A stretch of 64,000 bases of DNA from positions 103,861 to 167,860 of the forward strand of contig NZ_LZQD01000004.1 of the NCBI RefSeq assembly GCF_001858025.1. The letters run 5' to 3'. The stretch is from Trichormus sp. NMC-1 (GTDB taxonomy: Bacteria; Cyanobacteriota; Cyanobacteriia; Cyanobacteriales; Nostocaceae). Below the pieces are notes generated by a model. The model searched no databases. It saw only the letters and a program-made list of their open reading frames with translations, and was not told the DNA's origin. Below are positions 27,439 to 36,647 of this stretch, one piece after another. The position numbers and the translations under genes are program-made. Each line of letters opens with the position of its first letter. Position 1 is the first letter of the stretch.

Positions 27439-27481
27439 GCTTTTATGACTAAATAAGGAGATTACTTCAACAGACTTGATA

Positions 27482-28066
27482 TCAAACCAATTTACGCGTT
27501 TTCCATAAATAGCTAGATAACCAATTCGTGAGCATATGAGCTACAATTGGAACTAACAAGTTACCACTGAGTAGGGCGCTATAACCCAGAATTATACCGA
27601 TAATAGTTGCCCAAATCACATAAGGCCACTGTTCGGAACCACTCAGGTGTAAAACACCAAAGCAAAGACTTGAGACAATGATGGCTACATGATCAGCGCC
27701 TAAAGCTGGTAACATGACACCACGAAATAATAATTCTTCACTTAGCCCTGGTAGCAGCCCCAGCCATATCAAGTCAGGTAAAACTAAAGGCTTAAGTACT
27801 AGTTCTAGGTAATAATCAGCACTTTTACGGTAGGAAGGGGAAAAGCGATAAGCTAAACCACTAAAAACAGTGATAATTAAACCCAATCCCAGTCCCAAGA
27901 ATAGATCCCTTTCGTACCAATACAACTTAAATAGGGGGAAGTTGCCAAAGCGCAACCATAGCTTGGCGACTATCCACAAAATAACCGCAGTTGCGCCCAT
28001 AGCCACAAGTACTTGGGTACGTGTGAGGTAAGGAATTTCTGGTTCTTGCTTTTGTTGTTCAACCAC
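27482..28066 (-). CDS. CPBP-family intramembrane metalloprotease
   Basis: A 194-residue membrane protein with five or so hydrophobic segments. The glutamate motif EELLFRGVMLPAL (E-E-x-x-x-R) lies near 108-120, motif FGVLHL near 144, and the last His/Asn motif HMLTNW near 177. These are the catalytic glutamates and histidines of the CAAX/bacteriocin-processing (CPBP, Rce1-like) endopeptidases. The 5' flank is a 7-bp tandem repeat array, so its promoter must be within or beyond it. Confidence 0.92.
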   Translation of the reverse strand: MVEQQKQEPEIPYLTRTQVLVAMGATAVILWIVAKLWLRFGNFPLFKLYWYERDLFLGLGLGLIITVFSGLAYRFSPSYRKSADYYLELVLKPLVLPDLIWLGLLPGLSEELLFRGVMLPALGADHVAIIVSSLCFGVLHLSGSEQWPYVIWATIIGIILGYSALLSGNLLVPIVAHMLTNWLSSYLWKTRKLV

Positions 28067-28080
28067 AGGCGTTTGGATAA

Positions 28081-28203
28081 TGGGTAATTGGTAATGGGTA
28101 ATTGGTAATGGGTAATGGGTAATGGGTAATGGGTAATGGGTAATGGGTAATGGGTAAAAACTGTTTATTCCCTATTCCCTATTCTCTATTCCCTATTCCC
28201 TGT
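28081..28203. repeat. two adjacent 7-bp tandem repeat arrays
   Basis: About eleven copies of gggtaat (28081-28157, some gggtaat/tggtaat variants) are followed by about five copies of attccct (28168-28203). The second array runs into the 3' end of the DUF3326 gene and supplies its last codons. Not CRISPR: there are no spacers. Confidence 0.9.
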
Positions 28204-29238
28204 TCTTTGACTAATGAATGATGTATTAATACCAGCTTTGTGAGCTACTAATACTCCTACTGCTTCTAAATATGAGTTTACTTGTATAGATTTGATTCCC
28301 AACGCTGGAGCAGAAACTTCTATGAGAGTTTTATTTTCTGCGACTGTAATTATTTGACATTGCTTTTGGCTTAAACTCAATAAGGCGCTGCTACCACAAG
28401 CCTCTGCAGGTACAATGATGGCATCAACTTGATCTGCCCAGATATCTTGTGGTAAAGAATTGATAACTTCCTTTTTAATAATAAATTGTGGAGCGCGACT
28501 TAAGCCAACAAGAACGCAGGGTAAAAAAGTATAGCCCAGTTCTTCGGCAGCCGAACGAGGGGATAAATCAGGGTCTGGGGGGGCTGTAGAAAGGGCTGGA
28601 GCATGGGCGCAAGGTATTTGAAAGGTGCGGACTAATAAATGACTTATTACGGCTTCTGCACCTGCTAGGGGGTCTACTCCTTTTGCATGTCGGTAGTTCT
28701 GAACTGCTTCTTCATCTATGTCATCAGGGAAACGAGCTACGACTGCGATCGCATTTGCTCCTTCTTTGTTAATTAATATCTCAGCTGCTCGTAATAAGCT
28801 ATCTGGGTTGCCGATTGTTCCCCAACTCGCACCAGATGCAGAAGTACGCAATTCTACGTTTAATGGTGCGTCTGTAAAAACATGATTGGTGATGGTTAAT
28901 CCCAGGGTTGCTCTAGCTGCGTCTGCGGCTTGCAGGTGTCGCAGCATGAGTTCTGGTTCAATGGCTTGGTCTAAAAGCAAACCTATGCGGTTGCTATGGA
29001 CGGGACGCAATCCCCAGCATTGTGAGGCAAATTTGTCAAGTCCATAACCTTCAACGTAGAGAGTGTTGGGGAGATTCCAGTACAAACTAGCGCCATTGAG
29101 GACATTGGGATGAGTGATCAGGCGATCGCACACCTGTGATATAAGTTTAGCTACAGGCAATGCGTCTCCGGCATAACCGCCAATTGCTGCCCCAATGCCC
29201 GTAGGGATGATGAGAATAGCTGTATAGAAAAGATGCAT
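28186..29238 (-). CDS. DUF3326 protein
   Basis: A 350-residue cyanobacterial/plant DUF3326 protein starting at MHLFYTAILIIPTGIGAAIGG. Conserved-looking segments are GYAGDALPVAKLIS, PNVLNGASLYW, a run of glycine-rich loops, and VVARFPDDIDEEAVQNYR. Its biochemical role is not known to me. The open frame continues 21 codons upstream to 29301, but those codons overlap the dispersed repeat at 29275-29312, so I chose 29238. The last residues (SQRTGNRE) come from the tandem repeat, another case of repeat DNA joining a gene end. Confidence 0.8.
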   Translation of the reverse strand: MHLFYTAILIIPTGIGAAIGGYAGDALPVAKLISQVCDRLITHPNVLNGASLYWNLPNTLYVEGYGLDKFASQCWGLRPVHSNRIGLLLDQAIEPELMLRHLQAADAARATLGLTITNHVFTDAPLNVELRTSASGASWGTIGNPDSLLRAAEILINKEGANAIAVVARFPDDIDEEAVQNYRHAKGVDPLAGAEAVISHLLVRTFQIPCAHAPALSTAPPDPDLSPRSAAEELGYTFLPCVLVGLSRAPQFIIKKEVINSLPQDIWADQVDAIIVPAEACGSSALLSLSQKQCQIITVAENKTLIEVSAPALGIKSIQVNSYLEAVGVLVAHKAGINTSFISQRTGNRE

Positions 29239-29274
29239 AGTAGAACGGACGGAAAGCCTCTGACTTGAAAATAA

Positions 29275-29312
29275 GACCCCACCCCTAACCCCTCCCCGCA
29301 AGCGATGAGGGG
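29275..29312. repeat. dispersed C-rich repeat, copy 1
   Basis: cccctccccgcaagcgatga with flanking cccac/gaggg occurs here and again at 58989-59037. Such C-rich words ending in ccccgcaagcgatgaggg are scattered through Nostocales genomes. Confidence 0.7.
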
Positions 29313-29357
29313 AATAAGAAGTTTTTCATGTGTCCTGGTGTACACAGTTCATGATGG

Positions 29358-29528
29358 CTACTTAGTGACAACAGCTTCTACTGTAGCTTTTTGCTTAGAC
29401 TCATCTACGGAGGTAATAGCCCAACGCAGGGGTTCACCTTGTTTTTTCAATTCTGCCTCAATTGCTTTTTGTAATTCGGTGGGGGTTTGTTGAAGGTCGA
29501 TTTCAGCAGTAATAAAATGAGTGGTCAT
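29358..29528 (-). CDS. small conserved cyanobacterial protein
   Basis: A 56-residue soluble protein, MTTHFITAEIDLQQTPTELQ..., with an alpha/beta pattern and ending in KATVEAVVTK. I recall similar short proteins near ferredoxin genes of cyanobacteria, but I cannot name a family. Frame, start and spacing are good, with a regular codon pattern. Oriented like its neighbours DUF3326 and ferredoxin. Confidence 0.6.
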   Translation of the reverse strand: MTTHFITAEIDLQQTPTELQKAIEAELKKQGEPLRWAITSVDESKQKATVEAVVTK

Positions 29529-29640
29529 AGTGGTAAATATTGTGGCTTTGTGTTTTCTAGAATAGCTGATTTTAGAATCAAGGATGAAGTGTGAAGTAGA
29601 AAATTTGCATTTTTATCTGACTTCATCCTCTTGCATCTTT

Positions 29641-29961
29641 TTAGTTGTTTTGTCCGAACTGCAATTGATAAACTATGTCTTCTTTTTCGGTAACAAGTTT
29701 CAAATCAGAACGGGGTTTAGCAACACAAAGCAATACATAACCTTGTTTTTGCAGTTCTGGACTCACACCCATGCCATCAGCTTGATCTACAGTTCCTTCG
29801 CTAATTTGTCCAGCGCAAGTTGTGCAAACACCTGCACCACAAGATGTTGGTAAATCTAAACCAGCAGCGTGGGCAACGGATAAGATGGTTTGATCATCGG
29901 GAACTTGTAAGGTATGAATTGTGCCTTGGTGGTTAATTTCGACGGTGTAGGTTGTGGACAT
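29641..29961 (-). CDS. [2Fe-2S] plant-type ferredoxin
   Basis: A 106-residue ferredoxin (from MSTTYTVEIN; an ATG two codons earlier is possible). The cluster ligands are Cys in CGAGVCTTC (C-x4-C-x2-C) and the distant Cys of VLLCVAKP. The beta-grasp fold starts with YTVEINHQGTIHTLQVP. It carries electrons from photosystem I or another reductant to soluble enzymes. The C-terminal tail (YQLQFGQNN) is slightly longer than in PetF, so this may be a divergent ferredoxin rather than the main photosynthetic one. Confidence 0.93.
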   Translation of the reverse strand: MSTTYTVEINHQGTIHTLQVPDDQTILSVAHAAGLDLPTSCGAGVCTTCAGQISEGTVDQADGMGVSPELQKQGYVLLCVAKPRSDLKLVTEKEDIVYQLQFGQNN

Positions 29962-30164
29962 ATACACAAGGAATGTGTGACGGATAACAGGTGAATTATT
30001 TTATCTGATAAATAGGTGCATAAACAAGGGATTTTTGGAAATATTTTTTTTAACTCCTATTTTGATGGGGAAAATATTGAAAATTAAATAACATTCAAAA
30101 AAGTATTATACCAACAGGGCTATTAAATCTCATCTTTTTCTACGAGTTCTGAATCAAAAATTAA

Positions 30165-30270
30165 CCAGGATGTCTAGGATTTTAGGATTTACAGGATGGG
30201 GTTATTTTTGAGGATGAAATTGTCTGAATCAGGATATCCAGGATTTAAGGATTTTCAGGATTTGATTAAG
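30165..30270. repeat. dispersed 'caggatt' repeat, copy 1
   Basis: A degenerate family built of caggat/aggatt words (tgtctaggattttaggattt, tcaggatatccaggatttaa). Related copies lie at 31190-31240, 47155-47275 and 48697-48736, always between genes. The words could be a decayed palindromic mobile repeat. Confidence 0.7.
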
Positions 30271-30338
30271 AAATTTTGAAAGAATATGATGTATAATATA
30301 TATGCTTGTATGATATGTTTGCCTTTTTTGTAACCTGT

Positions 30339-30629
30339 ATGGAAACAATAACTATAAACTCTCATGTTGGACAAGATGGAATATTACGTTTAGATATTCC
30401 AGTAAATATTAGTAATGCTGATTTAACAGTTACTATTATTGTTAAACCTAGTGATAATTATCAACAGGAAAGTAAACCTAAAGGAAAAGGTTGGCCTGCT
30501 AATTTTTTTGAAGAAACTTCAGGGTGTTTAAAAGATAGTCCTCTAATTATTGATTCTGAAGGTGTTTTTTATGATTTAGAGGATTTAACAATGTTGGGTT
30601 TTTCAACCAACCCAACCTACGGGTTTTAA
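30339..30629 (+). CDS. antitoxin-like protein with C-terminus altered by a repeat
   Basis: A 96-residue protein, METITINSHVGQDGILRLDIP..., of the kind that precedes PIN toxins in cyanobacteria: a beta-strand opening, 'VNISNADLTVTIIVKPSD', a KGKGWPANFFEETSG segment. The last residues (STNPTYGF) are encoded by a repeat with the stem gttgggtt/aacccaac at 30593-30616. No toxin gene follows; the next genes are convergent. It looks like an antitoxin stripped of its toxin. An earlier in-frame ATG at 30306 adds unlikely residues. Confidence 0.55.
   Translation: METITINSHVGQDGILRLDIPVNISNADLTVTIIVKPSDNYQQESKPKGKGWPANFFEETSGCLKDSPLIIDSEGVFYDLEDLTMLGFSTNPTYGF
30593..30616 (+). terminator. 8-bp stem repeat ending the antitoxin-like gene
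   Basis: gttgggtt and aacccaac enclose an 8-base loop, followed by ctacgggtttt. It belongs to a dispersed ttgggttt...aacccaa repeat family and could act as a bidirectional terminator. Confidence 0.5.
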
Positions 30630-30630
30630 T

Positions 30631-30828
30631 CTATAATGTAACTTGATTTTCTCTGGTGATTCTAATTAAAAACCGCAGAGCTTCATTAACTGATTCAGCA
30701 TTAGGAAAAACTTCTGCTACATCTGCATCTAGTTTGATAATTGTATTACCAAAACTTTTACGTTTTGCTCCCATTTTCCTGACTTTTAGACTTTTCAAAT
30801 CATATTCATCTCTTAATTCATCTTCCAT
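30631..30828 (-). CDS. brnA: BrnA-like antitoxin
   Basis: A 65-residue protein from MEDELRDEYDLKSLKVRKMG, matching the BrnA pattern (short N-terminal acidic helix, 'RKMGAKRKSFGNTIIKLDADVAEVFPN', RHH-like, 'VNEALRFLIRI'). BrnA binds the BrnT ribonuclease and represses the operon. It starts 4 bases after the stop of brnT, in the usual toxin-first order of BrnTA modules. Confidence 0.85.
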   Translation of the reverse strand: MEDELRDEYDLKSLKVRKMGAKRKSFGNTIIKLDADVAEVFPNAESVNEALRFLIRITRENQVTL

Positions 30829-30832
30829 TATT

Positions 30833-31105
30833 TTAACCCTCTTGATAAGCTTTGAGTTCTTGTTTTGTGACTTTTCTCGCACTGATAATTCTAATTGTAT
30901 CTTCCCTTTCGGTGTAAGCAACTAACAAAATCCGATTTTTTGATGATTCTCCTATAATGATATAACGATGTTCTGCTTCTGAATGGTCAGGATCATAAAA
31001 ATCAACATAGAGTGGATCATCAAACACTGTTTGCGCTTCTATAAATAAAACTCCATGTTTAGATAAGTTAGATTCTGCTTTTTTTGTATCCCATTCAAAT
31101 TCCAT
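30833..31105 (-). CDS. brnT: BrnT-like ribonuclease toxin
   Basis: A 90-residue BrnT: starts MEFEWDTKKAESNLSKHGV, contains 'F-x-x-A-x-x-V-F-D-D-P', 'EHRYIIIGESSKNRILLVAYTER' and 'IRIISARKVTKQE'. The fold is that of RelE-like mRNases, with Lys/Arg/His catalysts. The frame is intact, in contrast to several other toxin genes of the window. The next gene, brnA, follows after 4 bases. Confidence 0.92.
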   Translation of the reverse strand: MEFEWDTKKAESNLSKHGVLFIEAQTVFDDPLYVDFYDPDHSEAEHRYIIIGESSKNRILLVAYTEREDTIRIISARKVTKQELKAYQEG

Positions 31106-31149
31106 AGTTGATAATTATATTTTAGATTAAATTCGCTCTTTCAAGTTAC

Positions 31150-31240
31150 TATATCATTTTGTCTGATAGCGTAGCGTGGCGCAAGCTATATCAGGATGTT
31201 CAGGATTTTAGGATTTACAGGATGGGGTTATTTTTAGAGA
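31150..31240. repeat. stem repeat and 'caggatt' repeat, copy 2
   Basis: ctgatagc/gctatatcag form a stem at about 31160-31189 next to a caggattttaggatttacag segment that matches the repeat at 30165-30270. Confidence 0.6.
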
Positions 31241-31284
31241 TGAAAGGTTAAACAATAACTCTCTCTTCCTACTCACCATATCAG

Positions 31285-32478
31285 CTATTGAAGCATATTT
31301 TTAATTTGTTCTATAGTATATGGTGGATTTTTCCGATGTATCATAGCATGACAATTAGGACATACTGGACGTAAATCTTTAATTGGATCAACTTCGTATT
31401 CTTGATCAATTTCAGATAAAGGAATTAAATGATGAACATGAATAAAGCCTTGCCCAATTTCTCCATATTTCTTTTCAAAGTTAAAACCACAAACATAACA
31501 AATTTTACCATAATGTTCAATACATAGTTTTCGAGCTTCGTTATTTCTTTCATAACGATTTATAGTTATTCTTTGTTTTGCTCCTTCATAAAGATTAATT
31601 ATTTCATGTTCATTTGATAATTCTTCAGCTAATGCAAAAGATACGCTATTTATAGCATAGTCTGGCTGTGGAATAAATATTTCTAATTTATGACAGAGTC
31701 CTTCAATAATTTCTTTTTGGTGATTTACTTTAGATTTTTCATTAATTTTAATATATTTAGTATTAGCTTTTTCTATAAATTCATAATGAAGTTTTTTGAT
31801 AAAGTTCCAATCTTCAATATAGTCTTCTGAAGGATTATAAAATCCATTTATTGAAGGAACTTGGCGATAATTGGGATAATCATGAGTATCCCATGTCCAA
31901 TTTTTACATTTTTCTAAATTATTTTGATAATCTTTATTTTTATCTAGTATTTCACTATCTAATGCTAACCAAATTCCTTGCTTTTGAATAGTTAATACAA
32001 TTAAATTACCCATAATAAGCCTAATTTTATTTTGATTATGTTTATAATAAACTGCCCACTTATCTGAACCACAATCATGACAATATTTGATTGAATCAAC
32101 TAATATCTTCAGATAATTATTATGATAATTTTGGCATCTGAAAAAATTATCAATTCTTGTATCAAGATAGTGTATATTTTCTATATTTGATTCTGGGATA
32201 TCAAGCAAATTATTTGTAGTTATATATATTTCAGATAAATAATCATATATTTGTTTAATTTCTAACTCTGATTTATATCCTAATTCTTTGCCAAAACGAT
32301 AACCTAAATTATTCCATGTAAGTTTTTTGAGAATAATAGGATTATAGTCTTTTGAAATTGAATTTCGCCATCCTACCTTGAATTGTATCCATCTTCTACT
32401 ATCGGGTGAACTACGCTCATCTATATCAAATTGTATTTTATCTAAAATATGTTTAACTTCTTCCTTTCTTACCTTCAT
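31285..32478 (-). CDS. HNH endonuclease with large unknown N-terminal part
   Basis: A 397-residue protein. The C-terminal 90 residues hold an HNH/McrA-type nuclease: zinc pair CYVCGF, catalytic HVHHLIPLSE, and second pair CPNCHAMIHR. The first 300 residues have no family that I recognise; they include a CHDCG motif and a Tyr/Trp-rich region and might recognise modified or foreign DNA. Frame intact. Located in an accessory cluster between BrnTA and a DUF433/DUF5615 pair, which fits a defence role, but that is inference. Confidence 0.8.
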   Translation of the reverse strand: MKVRKEEVKHILDKIQFDIDERSSPDSRRWIQFKVGWRNSISKDYNPIILKKLTWNNLGYRFGKELGYKSELEIKQIYDYLSEIYITTNNLLDIPESNIENIHYLDTRIDNFFRCQNYHNNYLKILVDSIKYCHDCGSDKWAVYYKHNQNKIRLIMGNLIVLTIQKQGIWLALDSEILDKNKDYQNNLEKCKNWTWDTHDYPNYRQVPSINGFYNPSEDYIEDWNFIKKLHYEFIEKANTKYIKINEKSKVNHQKEIIEGLCHKLEIFIPQPDYAINSVSFALAEELSNEHEIINLYEGAKQRITINRYERNNEARKLCIEHYGKICYVCGFNFEKKYGEIGQGFIHVHHLIPLSEIDQEYEVDPIKDLRPVCPNCHAMIHRKNPPYTIEQIKNMLQ

Positions 32479-32573
32479 TATTCACAACTCCTTTAGGCAT
32501 TTTGATGATATTGATCTCGTTTATTGATTAAAGCCACAATAAACAGAGTATGAACAAAAATTTTACCCTTCAC

Positions 32574-32810
32574 TTACATCTCTCCCTGAACTAATAGCAA
32601 TTTGTACAGAAAAATCTTCAGAATTGATAATTCATTAAAATCCGCATTTTTGGTAACAATAGTATAGTCTTGATTTTTGGCAATCTCCCACACTTCATAA
32701 TCTGATTCTTGATCTAATTGCATTAAATAAAGATGATTAGAATTAGGATAAATATCAGCCAAAGAATTAACTAAATGAGGTGATAAATTATGATCAAAAA
32801 GGAGTTTCAG
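32574..32810 (-). pseudogene. DUF5615 PIN-like toxin, degenerate (CTG start, lost C-terminus)
   Basis: Overlaps the stop of the DUF433 gene as CTGA where the related pair has ATGA. The frame KLLFDHNLSPHLVNSLADI begins right after this CTG and matches the family start; the only in-frame ATG is at 32762, after the acidic residue. The family core IVTKNADFNELS is present, but the C-terminal strand ('GFPPKxIWLxxGN') is replaced by ILKIFLYKLLLVQGEM and a stop. The toxin has therefore lost its normal start codon and its tail. Confidence 0.65.
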
Positions 32811-33031
32811 GAATTAACTAAAATGGTTTGACGTTCACGATCTGCGGCATAGCTGAGACAGGCTAAAATATCTTCTTTTGTTAAATAAGGAAAATCGGCT
32901 AATATTTCTTCAAAAGTCATTCCTGATGCTAAATAAGAAAGCACATCATAAACAGTAATTTTCATACCTCTAATACAAGGTTTTCCGCTTCTCTTTCCAG
33001 GTTCTATGGTAATAATATTTTTGTATGACAT
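32807..33031 (-). CDS. DUF433 antitoxin
   Basis: A 74-residue DUF433 protein: SGKPCIRGMKITVYDVLSYLASGMTFEEILADFPYLTKEDILACLSYAADRE. It is intact. It precedes and overlaps the degenerate DUF5615 toxin and is a divergent paralogue of the protein at 11464-11688 (shared PCIRGM-x-I, EIL-x-DFP-x-L, EDI-x-ACL). Confidence 0.88.
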   Translation of the reverse strand: MSYKNIITIEPGKRSGKPCIRGMKITVYDVLSYLASGMTFEEILADFPYLTKEDILACLSYAADRERQTILVNS

Positions 33032-33198
33032 AATTAACTCCTGATAAACATTATTACTTACTTAATGTAAACTTTACTGTTCAGATTATAAACTATAAAC
33101 TGTTCTTGATAATCAATTCCGTCCATTCGTAACTCCTGTAACAATTCCCTTACAATAAAATAAAGAAAGCAAGACATTGAGAGGAGAAAAGCTAAATC

Positions 33199-35829
33199 AT
33201 GTTAGCTGAATACCAACAACACACCCAAGAACGCGCACAGATGGGTATTCCCCCATTACCCTTAGATGCACAACAAACATCAGCATTATGTGAATTACTG
33301 AAAAATCCACCTAAAGGTGAAGAAGAGGTATTATTAAATTTATTACGCGATCGCATTCCCCCCGGAGTAGACCAAGCGGCTTATGTAAAAGCTGGATTTC
33401 TCACTGCTATTGCTAAAGAAGAAGTTAGCAGTCCCTTAGTTTCACCCGTGGACGCAGTGGAATTGCTGGGGACAATGGTAGGCGGTTACAATGTGCAATC
33501 ATTAATTGATTTGCTGCAATTTGCTACCACCTCTGTATCGGACTCTTCAGAAACACCTCTAGTCATGGGGGGACAAGGAAAAGAACCAATTGCAGCTTAT
33601 GCAGCTAATGCCTTAAGCAAAATCTTGTTGGTGTATGACGCTTTCTACGATATCTTAGAGTTATCAAAAACCAACCCCTACGCTAAACGAGTGGTAGACT
33701 CTTGGGCAAAAGCAGAATGGTTTACTTTGCGTCCCACATTAGCAGAAAGTATTACGGTTACAGTTTTCAAAGTTCCAGGAGAAACCAACACAGACGACTT
33801 ATCACCCGCAACCCACGCTACAACTAGACCAGATATTCCTTTACACGCTTTGGCGATGTTAGAAACTCGTCAACCAGGAAGTTTGGAAACCATTGCAGAG
33901 TTAAAGAAAAAAGGATTTCCTGTTGCTTACGTTGGTGATGTGGTGGGAACCGGTTCTTCTCGTAAGTCTGCAATCAATTCTGTATTATGGCATTTAGGAA
34001 ATGATATTCCTTTTGTGCCAAACAAACGGGCTGGGGGTTATATTTTAGGAAGTGCGATCGCTCCTATCTTTTTTAACACAGCCGAAGATGCCGGCGCATT
34101 ACCCATTCAATGCGATGTCAGCAAAATGGAGACCGGCGACGTTATCACAATTTATCCCTATAAAGGTGAAGTTCTCAACGCCGCAGGAGAAGTAATTTCC
34201 ACCTTCAGCCTCAAACCCGACACCATTTTAGACGAAGTTAGAGCCGGTGGACGCATTCCCCTACTAATTGGGCGTACCCTCACCGATAAAACCCGTCAAG
34301 CATTAGGTTTAGAACCCAGTACTTTATTTATCCGTCCCCAAGCCCCAGCGGACACCGGAAAAGGCTTCACATTAGCGCAGAAAATGGTCGGGAAGGCGTG
34401 CGGTTTACCTGGTGTACGTCCGGGGACATCTTGTGAACCCATCATGACTACAGTTGGTTCTCAGGACACTACAGGACCCATGACCAGGGATGAGTTAAAA
34501 GAACTGGCTTGTTTAGGTTTCAGTGCAGACTTAGTAATGCAGAGTTTCTGCCATACCGCAGCATATCCTAAACCTGTGGATATTAAAACCCATCAGGAAT
34601 TACCAGACTTCATTTCCTCCCGTGGTGGTGTGGCTTTGCGTCCTGGTGATGGTATCATTCACTCGTGGTTAAACCGGATGTTGTTACCTGACACTGTGGG
34701 AACAGGTGGAGATTCCCATACTCGCTTCCCGTTAGGAATATCCTTCCCCGCTGGTTCTGGTTTAGTTGCGTTTGCTGGTGCTTTGGGTGTCATGCCTTTG
34801 GATATGCCAGAATCAGTTTTGGTCAGATTTACAGGGGAATTGCAACCAGGGATAACGCTGAGGGATGTTGTGAATGCAATTCCTTATGTGGCTATGCAAA
34901 AAGGTTTGTTAACTGTCGAGAAGCAGAACAAGAAAAACATCTTCTCTGGCAAAATTTTGGAAATTGAAGGATTACCAAATTTGAAAGTTGAACAAGCTTT
35001 TGAATTAACCGACGCTTCCGCAGAACGTTCTTGTGCTGGTTGTACAATTAAGTTAAGTGAAGAGACAATTGCGGAATATTTACGTTCCAATATTGCTCTT
35101 TTAACTAATATGGTAGCACGGGGTTATAGTGATGCCAGAACTATCATGCGTCGTGTAGCAAAAATGGAGGAATGGTTAGCTAATCCCGTATTATTATCTG
35201 CTGACGCTGATGCGGAATATGCAGAAGTAATTGAAATTGATTTAAGCCAAATCACAGAACCAATTGTTGCTGCTCCCAATGACCCTGATAATGTTAAGTT
35301 ATTATCGGAAGTTGCCAATGATCCTGTACAAGAAGTATTTGTCGGTTCTTGTATGACAAATATCGGACATTATCGAGCAACTGCCAAGGTTTTGGAAGGT
35401 GCAGGAGATGTAAAAGCGCGGTTGTGGATTGCACCTCCTACAAGAATGGATGAACACCAATTAAAGGCGGAAGGTGTTTATGATGTTTTCGTGGCTGCAA
35501 ATGCCAGAACTGAGATTCCCGGATGCAGTTTATGTATGGGAAATCAGGCGCGAGTTGATGATAATACAACTGTGTTTTCCACCTCGACTCGTAACTTCAA
35601 TAATCGCATGGGAAAAGGCGCACAAGTATATTTAGGTTCGGCAGAATTAGCAGCAGTTTGTGCATTGTTGGGAAGGCTTCCTAATGTGCAGGAATATATG
35701 GATATTGTTGCGGAGAGAATTCATCCTTTTGCTGATAATTTGTATCGGTATTTGAACTTTGATCAAATTGCCGGTTTTGAGGATGAAGGTAGGGTGATTA
35801 GTAAGGAGGAGCAGGCGGCTTTGGTATAA
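33199..35829 (+). CDS. acnB: bifunctional aconitate hydratase B
   Basis: An 876-residue AcnB interconverting citrate and isocitrate in the TCA cycle. The N-terminal HEAT-like domain (1-155) comes first, then the swivel domain ([31 protein letters not shown]), and the [4Fe-4S] site with Cys in SCAGCTIK (Cys about 612-615) and GCSLCMGNQ (about 779-784). ATG 33199 preceded by gagaggag. Usual family length. Cyanobacteria use this isoform for 2-oxoglutarate supply to nitrogen assimilation. Confidence 0.97.
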   Translation: MLAEYQQHTQERAQMGIPPLPLDAQQTSALCELLKNPPKGEEEVLLNLLRDRIPPGVDQAAYVKAGFLTAIAKEEVSSPLVSPVDAVELLGTMVGGYNVQSLIDLLQFATTSVSDSSETPLVMGGQGKEPIAAYAANALSKILLVYDAFYDILELSKTNPYAKRVVDSWAKAEWFTLRPTLAESITVTVFKVPGETNTDDLSPATHATTRPDIPLHALAMLETRQPGSLETIAELKKKGFPVAYVGDVVGTGSSRKSAINSVLWHLGNDIPFVPNKRAGGYILGSAIAPIFFNTAEDAGALPIQCDVSKMETGDVITIYPYKGEVLNAAGEVISTFSLKPDTILDEVRAGGRIPLLIGRTLTDKTRQALGLEPSTLFIRPQAPADTGKGFTLAQKMVGKACGLPGVRPGTSCEPIMTTVGSQDTTGPMTRDELKELACLGFSADLVMQSFCHTAAYPKPVDIKTHQELPDFISSRGGVALRPGDGIIHSWLNRMLLPDTVGTGGDSHTRFPLGISFPAGSGLVAFAGALGVMPLDMPESVLVRFTGELQPGITLRDVVNAIPYVAMQKGLLTVEKQNKKNIFSGKILEIEGLPNLKVEQAFELTDASAERSCAGCTIKLSEETIAEYLRSNIALLTNMVARGYSDARTIMRRVAKMEEWLANPVLLSADADAEYAEVIEIDLSQITEPIVAAPNDPDNVKLLSEVANDPVQEVFVGSCMTNIGHYRATAKVLEGAGDVKARLWIAPPTRMDEHQLKAEGVYDVFVAANARTEIPGCSLCMGNQARVDDNTTVFSTSTRNFNNRMGKGAQVYLGSAELAAVCALLGRLPNVQEYMDIVAERIHPFADNLYRYLNFDQIAGFEDEGRVISKEEQAALV

Positions 35830-35894
35830 TGCAATTGGGGTGAGTCTTGATGGCTCACCTGAATGTTATTAACAATTTATTACCAGGGTAAACA

Positions 35895-36329
35895 ATGCCA
35901 GCAAAGGATATCTACCATGATGCGGTGAAAAATGCTTTAATTAAAGATGGTTGGAGGATTTTAGCTGATTCTTATTTTTTACAATATGAAGATGCCCAAC
36001 TTTACGCTGATTTACTTGCTGAAAAACCGTTATTAGCTGAATAAAATAATCTTATCATTGTTGTTGAAATCAAAAGTTTTATTAATCCTTCTCCAATGAG
36101 GGATTTTGAATTGGCATTAGGACAATATATTGTATATCGTGATATTTTAGATTTGTCTGAAAAACATTATGCCATTTATTTAGCTGTCAAAGATACGGTA
36201 TTTGAGAGCTTTTTTCAAAGAAAATCAATTAAATCTATAGTTAACCGTCATCAAATTAAATTTATTGTTTTTAATAATGAAAAAGAGGAGATAGTTTTAT
36301 GGATAAGCTCAAACAATATCGAGAGTTGA
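35895..36329 (+). pseudogene. xisH: xisH-type gene with in-frame stop
   Basis: The start MPAKDIYHDAVKNALIKDGW and the segment VVEIKSFINPSPMRDFELALGQYIVYRD, LYLAV-like and FFQRKSIKS are typical XisH, in one continuous reading frame of 145 codons interrupted only by a TAA at codon 50 (36042-36044). XisH was named as an excision control factor of the fdxN element and has a PD-(D/E)XK-like fold (here E-x-K in VVEIKS). An internal ATG at 36096 could produce a 77-residue fragment. The 3' end overlaps xisI by 31 bases. Confidence 0.85.
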
Positions 36330-36640
36330 TTAAAAAAATCTTGACAGAATATTATCAAATTGTTGAAAAATCTCCTGATTTTCATCCAGAAAATTGTCTA
36401 ATTTTTGATGACAATAATCATCATTATTTTTGGCGTAGTATTGATTGGGTTAACCAAAAAAGAGTTAATAATACTCATGTTTACGTTCGCATTAAAAATG
36501 AAAAGATTTATATTGAAGAAGATTGGACTGAGGAAGGAATTGCAACGGAGTTATTACGGGAAGGTGTACCAAAAGAGGATATTGTTTTAGCTTTTCACGA
36601 TCCAGAAACTCGGAAGTTGACTGAGTTTGCTGTGGCTTAG
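36299..36640 (+). CDS. xisI: XisI-type protein
   Basis: A 113-residue XisI: starts MDKLKQYRELIKKILTEYY, contains 'IFDDNNHHYFWRSIDWVNQKRVNNTHVYVRIKNEKIYIEEDWTEEGIA' and ends 'LREGVPKEDIVLAFHDPETR'. XisI partners with XisH; many copies are found in Nostocales away from the fdxN element, so a general module is likely. Intact, whereas its xisH partner is interrupted. Convergent with the NB-ARC gene 8 bases away. Confidence 0.92.
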   Translation: MDKLKQYRELIKKILTEYYQIVEKSPDFHPENCLIFDDNNHHYFWRSIDWVNQKRVNNTHVYVRIKNEKIYIEEDWTEEGIATELLREGVPKEDIVLAFHDPETRKLTEFAVA

Positions 36641-36647
36641 AATTCCA

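Noticed and set aside
28081..28203. Heptamer arrays considered as CRISPR or telomere-like
   Set aside because: Simple 7-bp tandem repeats typical of Nostocales; no spacers.
29305..29493. Plus-strand 62-codon frame opposite a small gene
   Set aside because: It is antisense to the better-supported minus-strand gene at 29358-29528.
31285..32478. HNH gene considered as IscB partner for the structured RNA at 15694
   Set aside because: No RuvC-like halves or bridge helix are seen, and the HNH is terminal as in McrA-type proteins.
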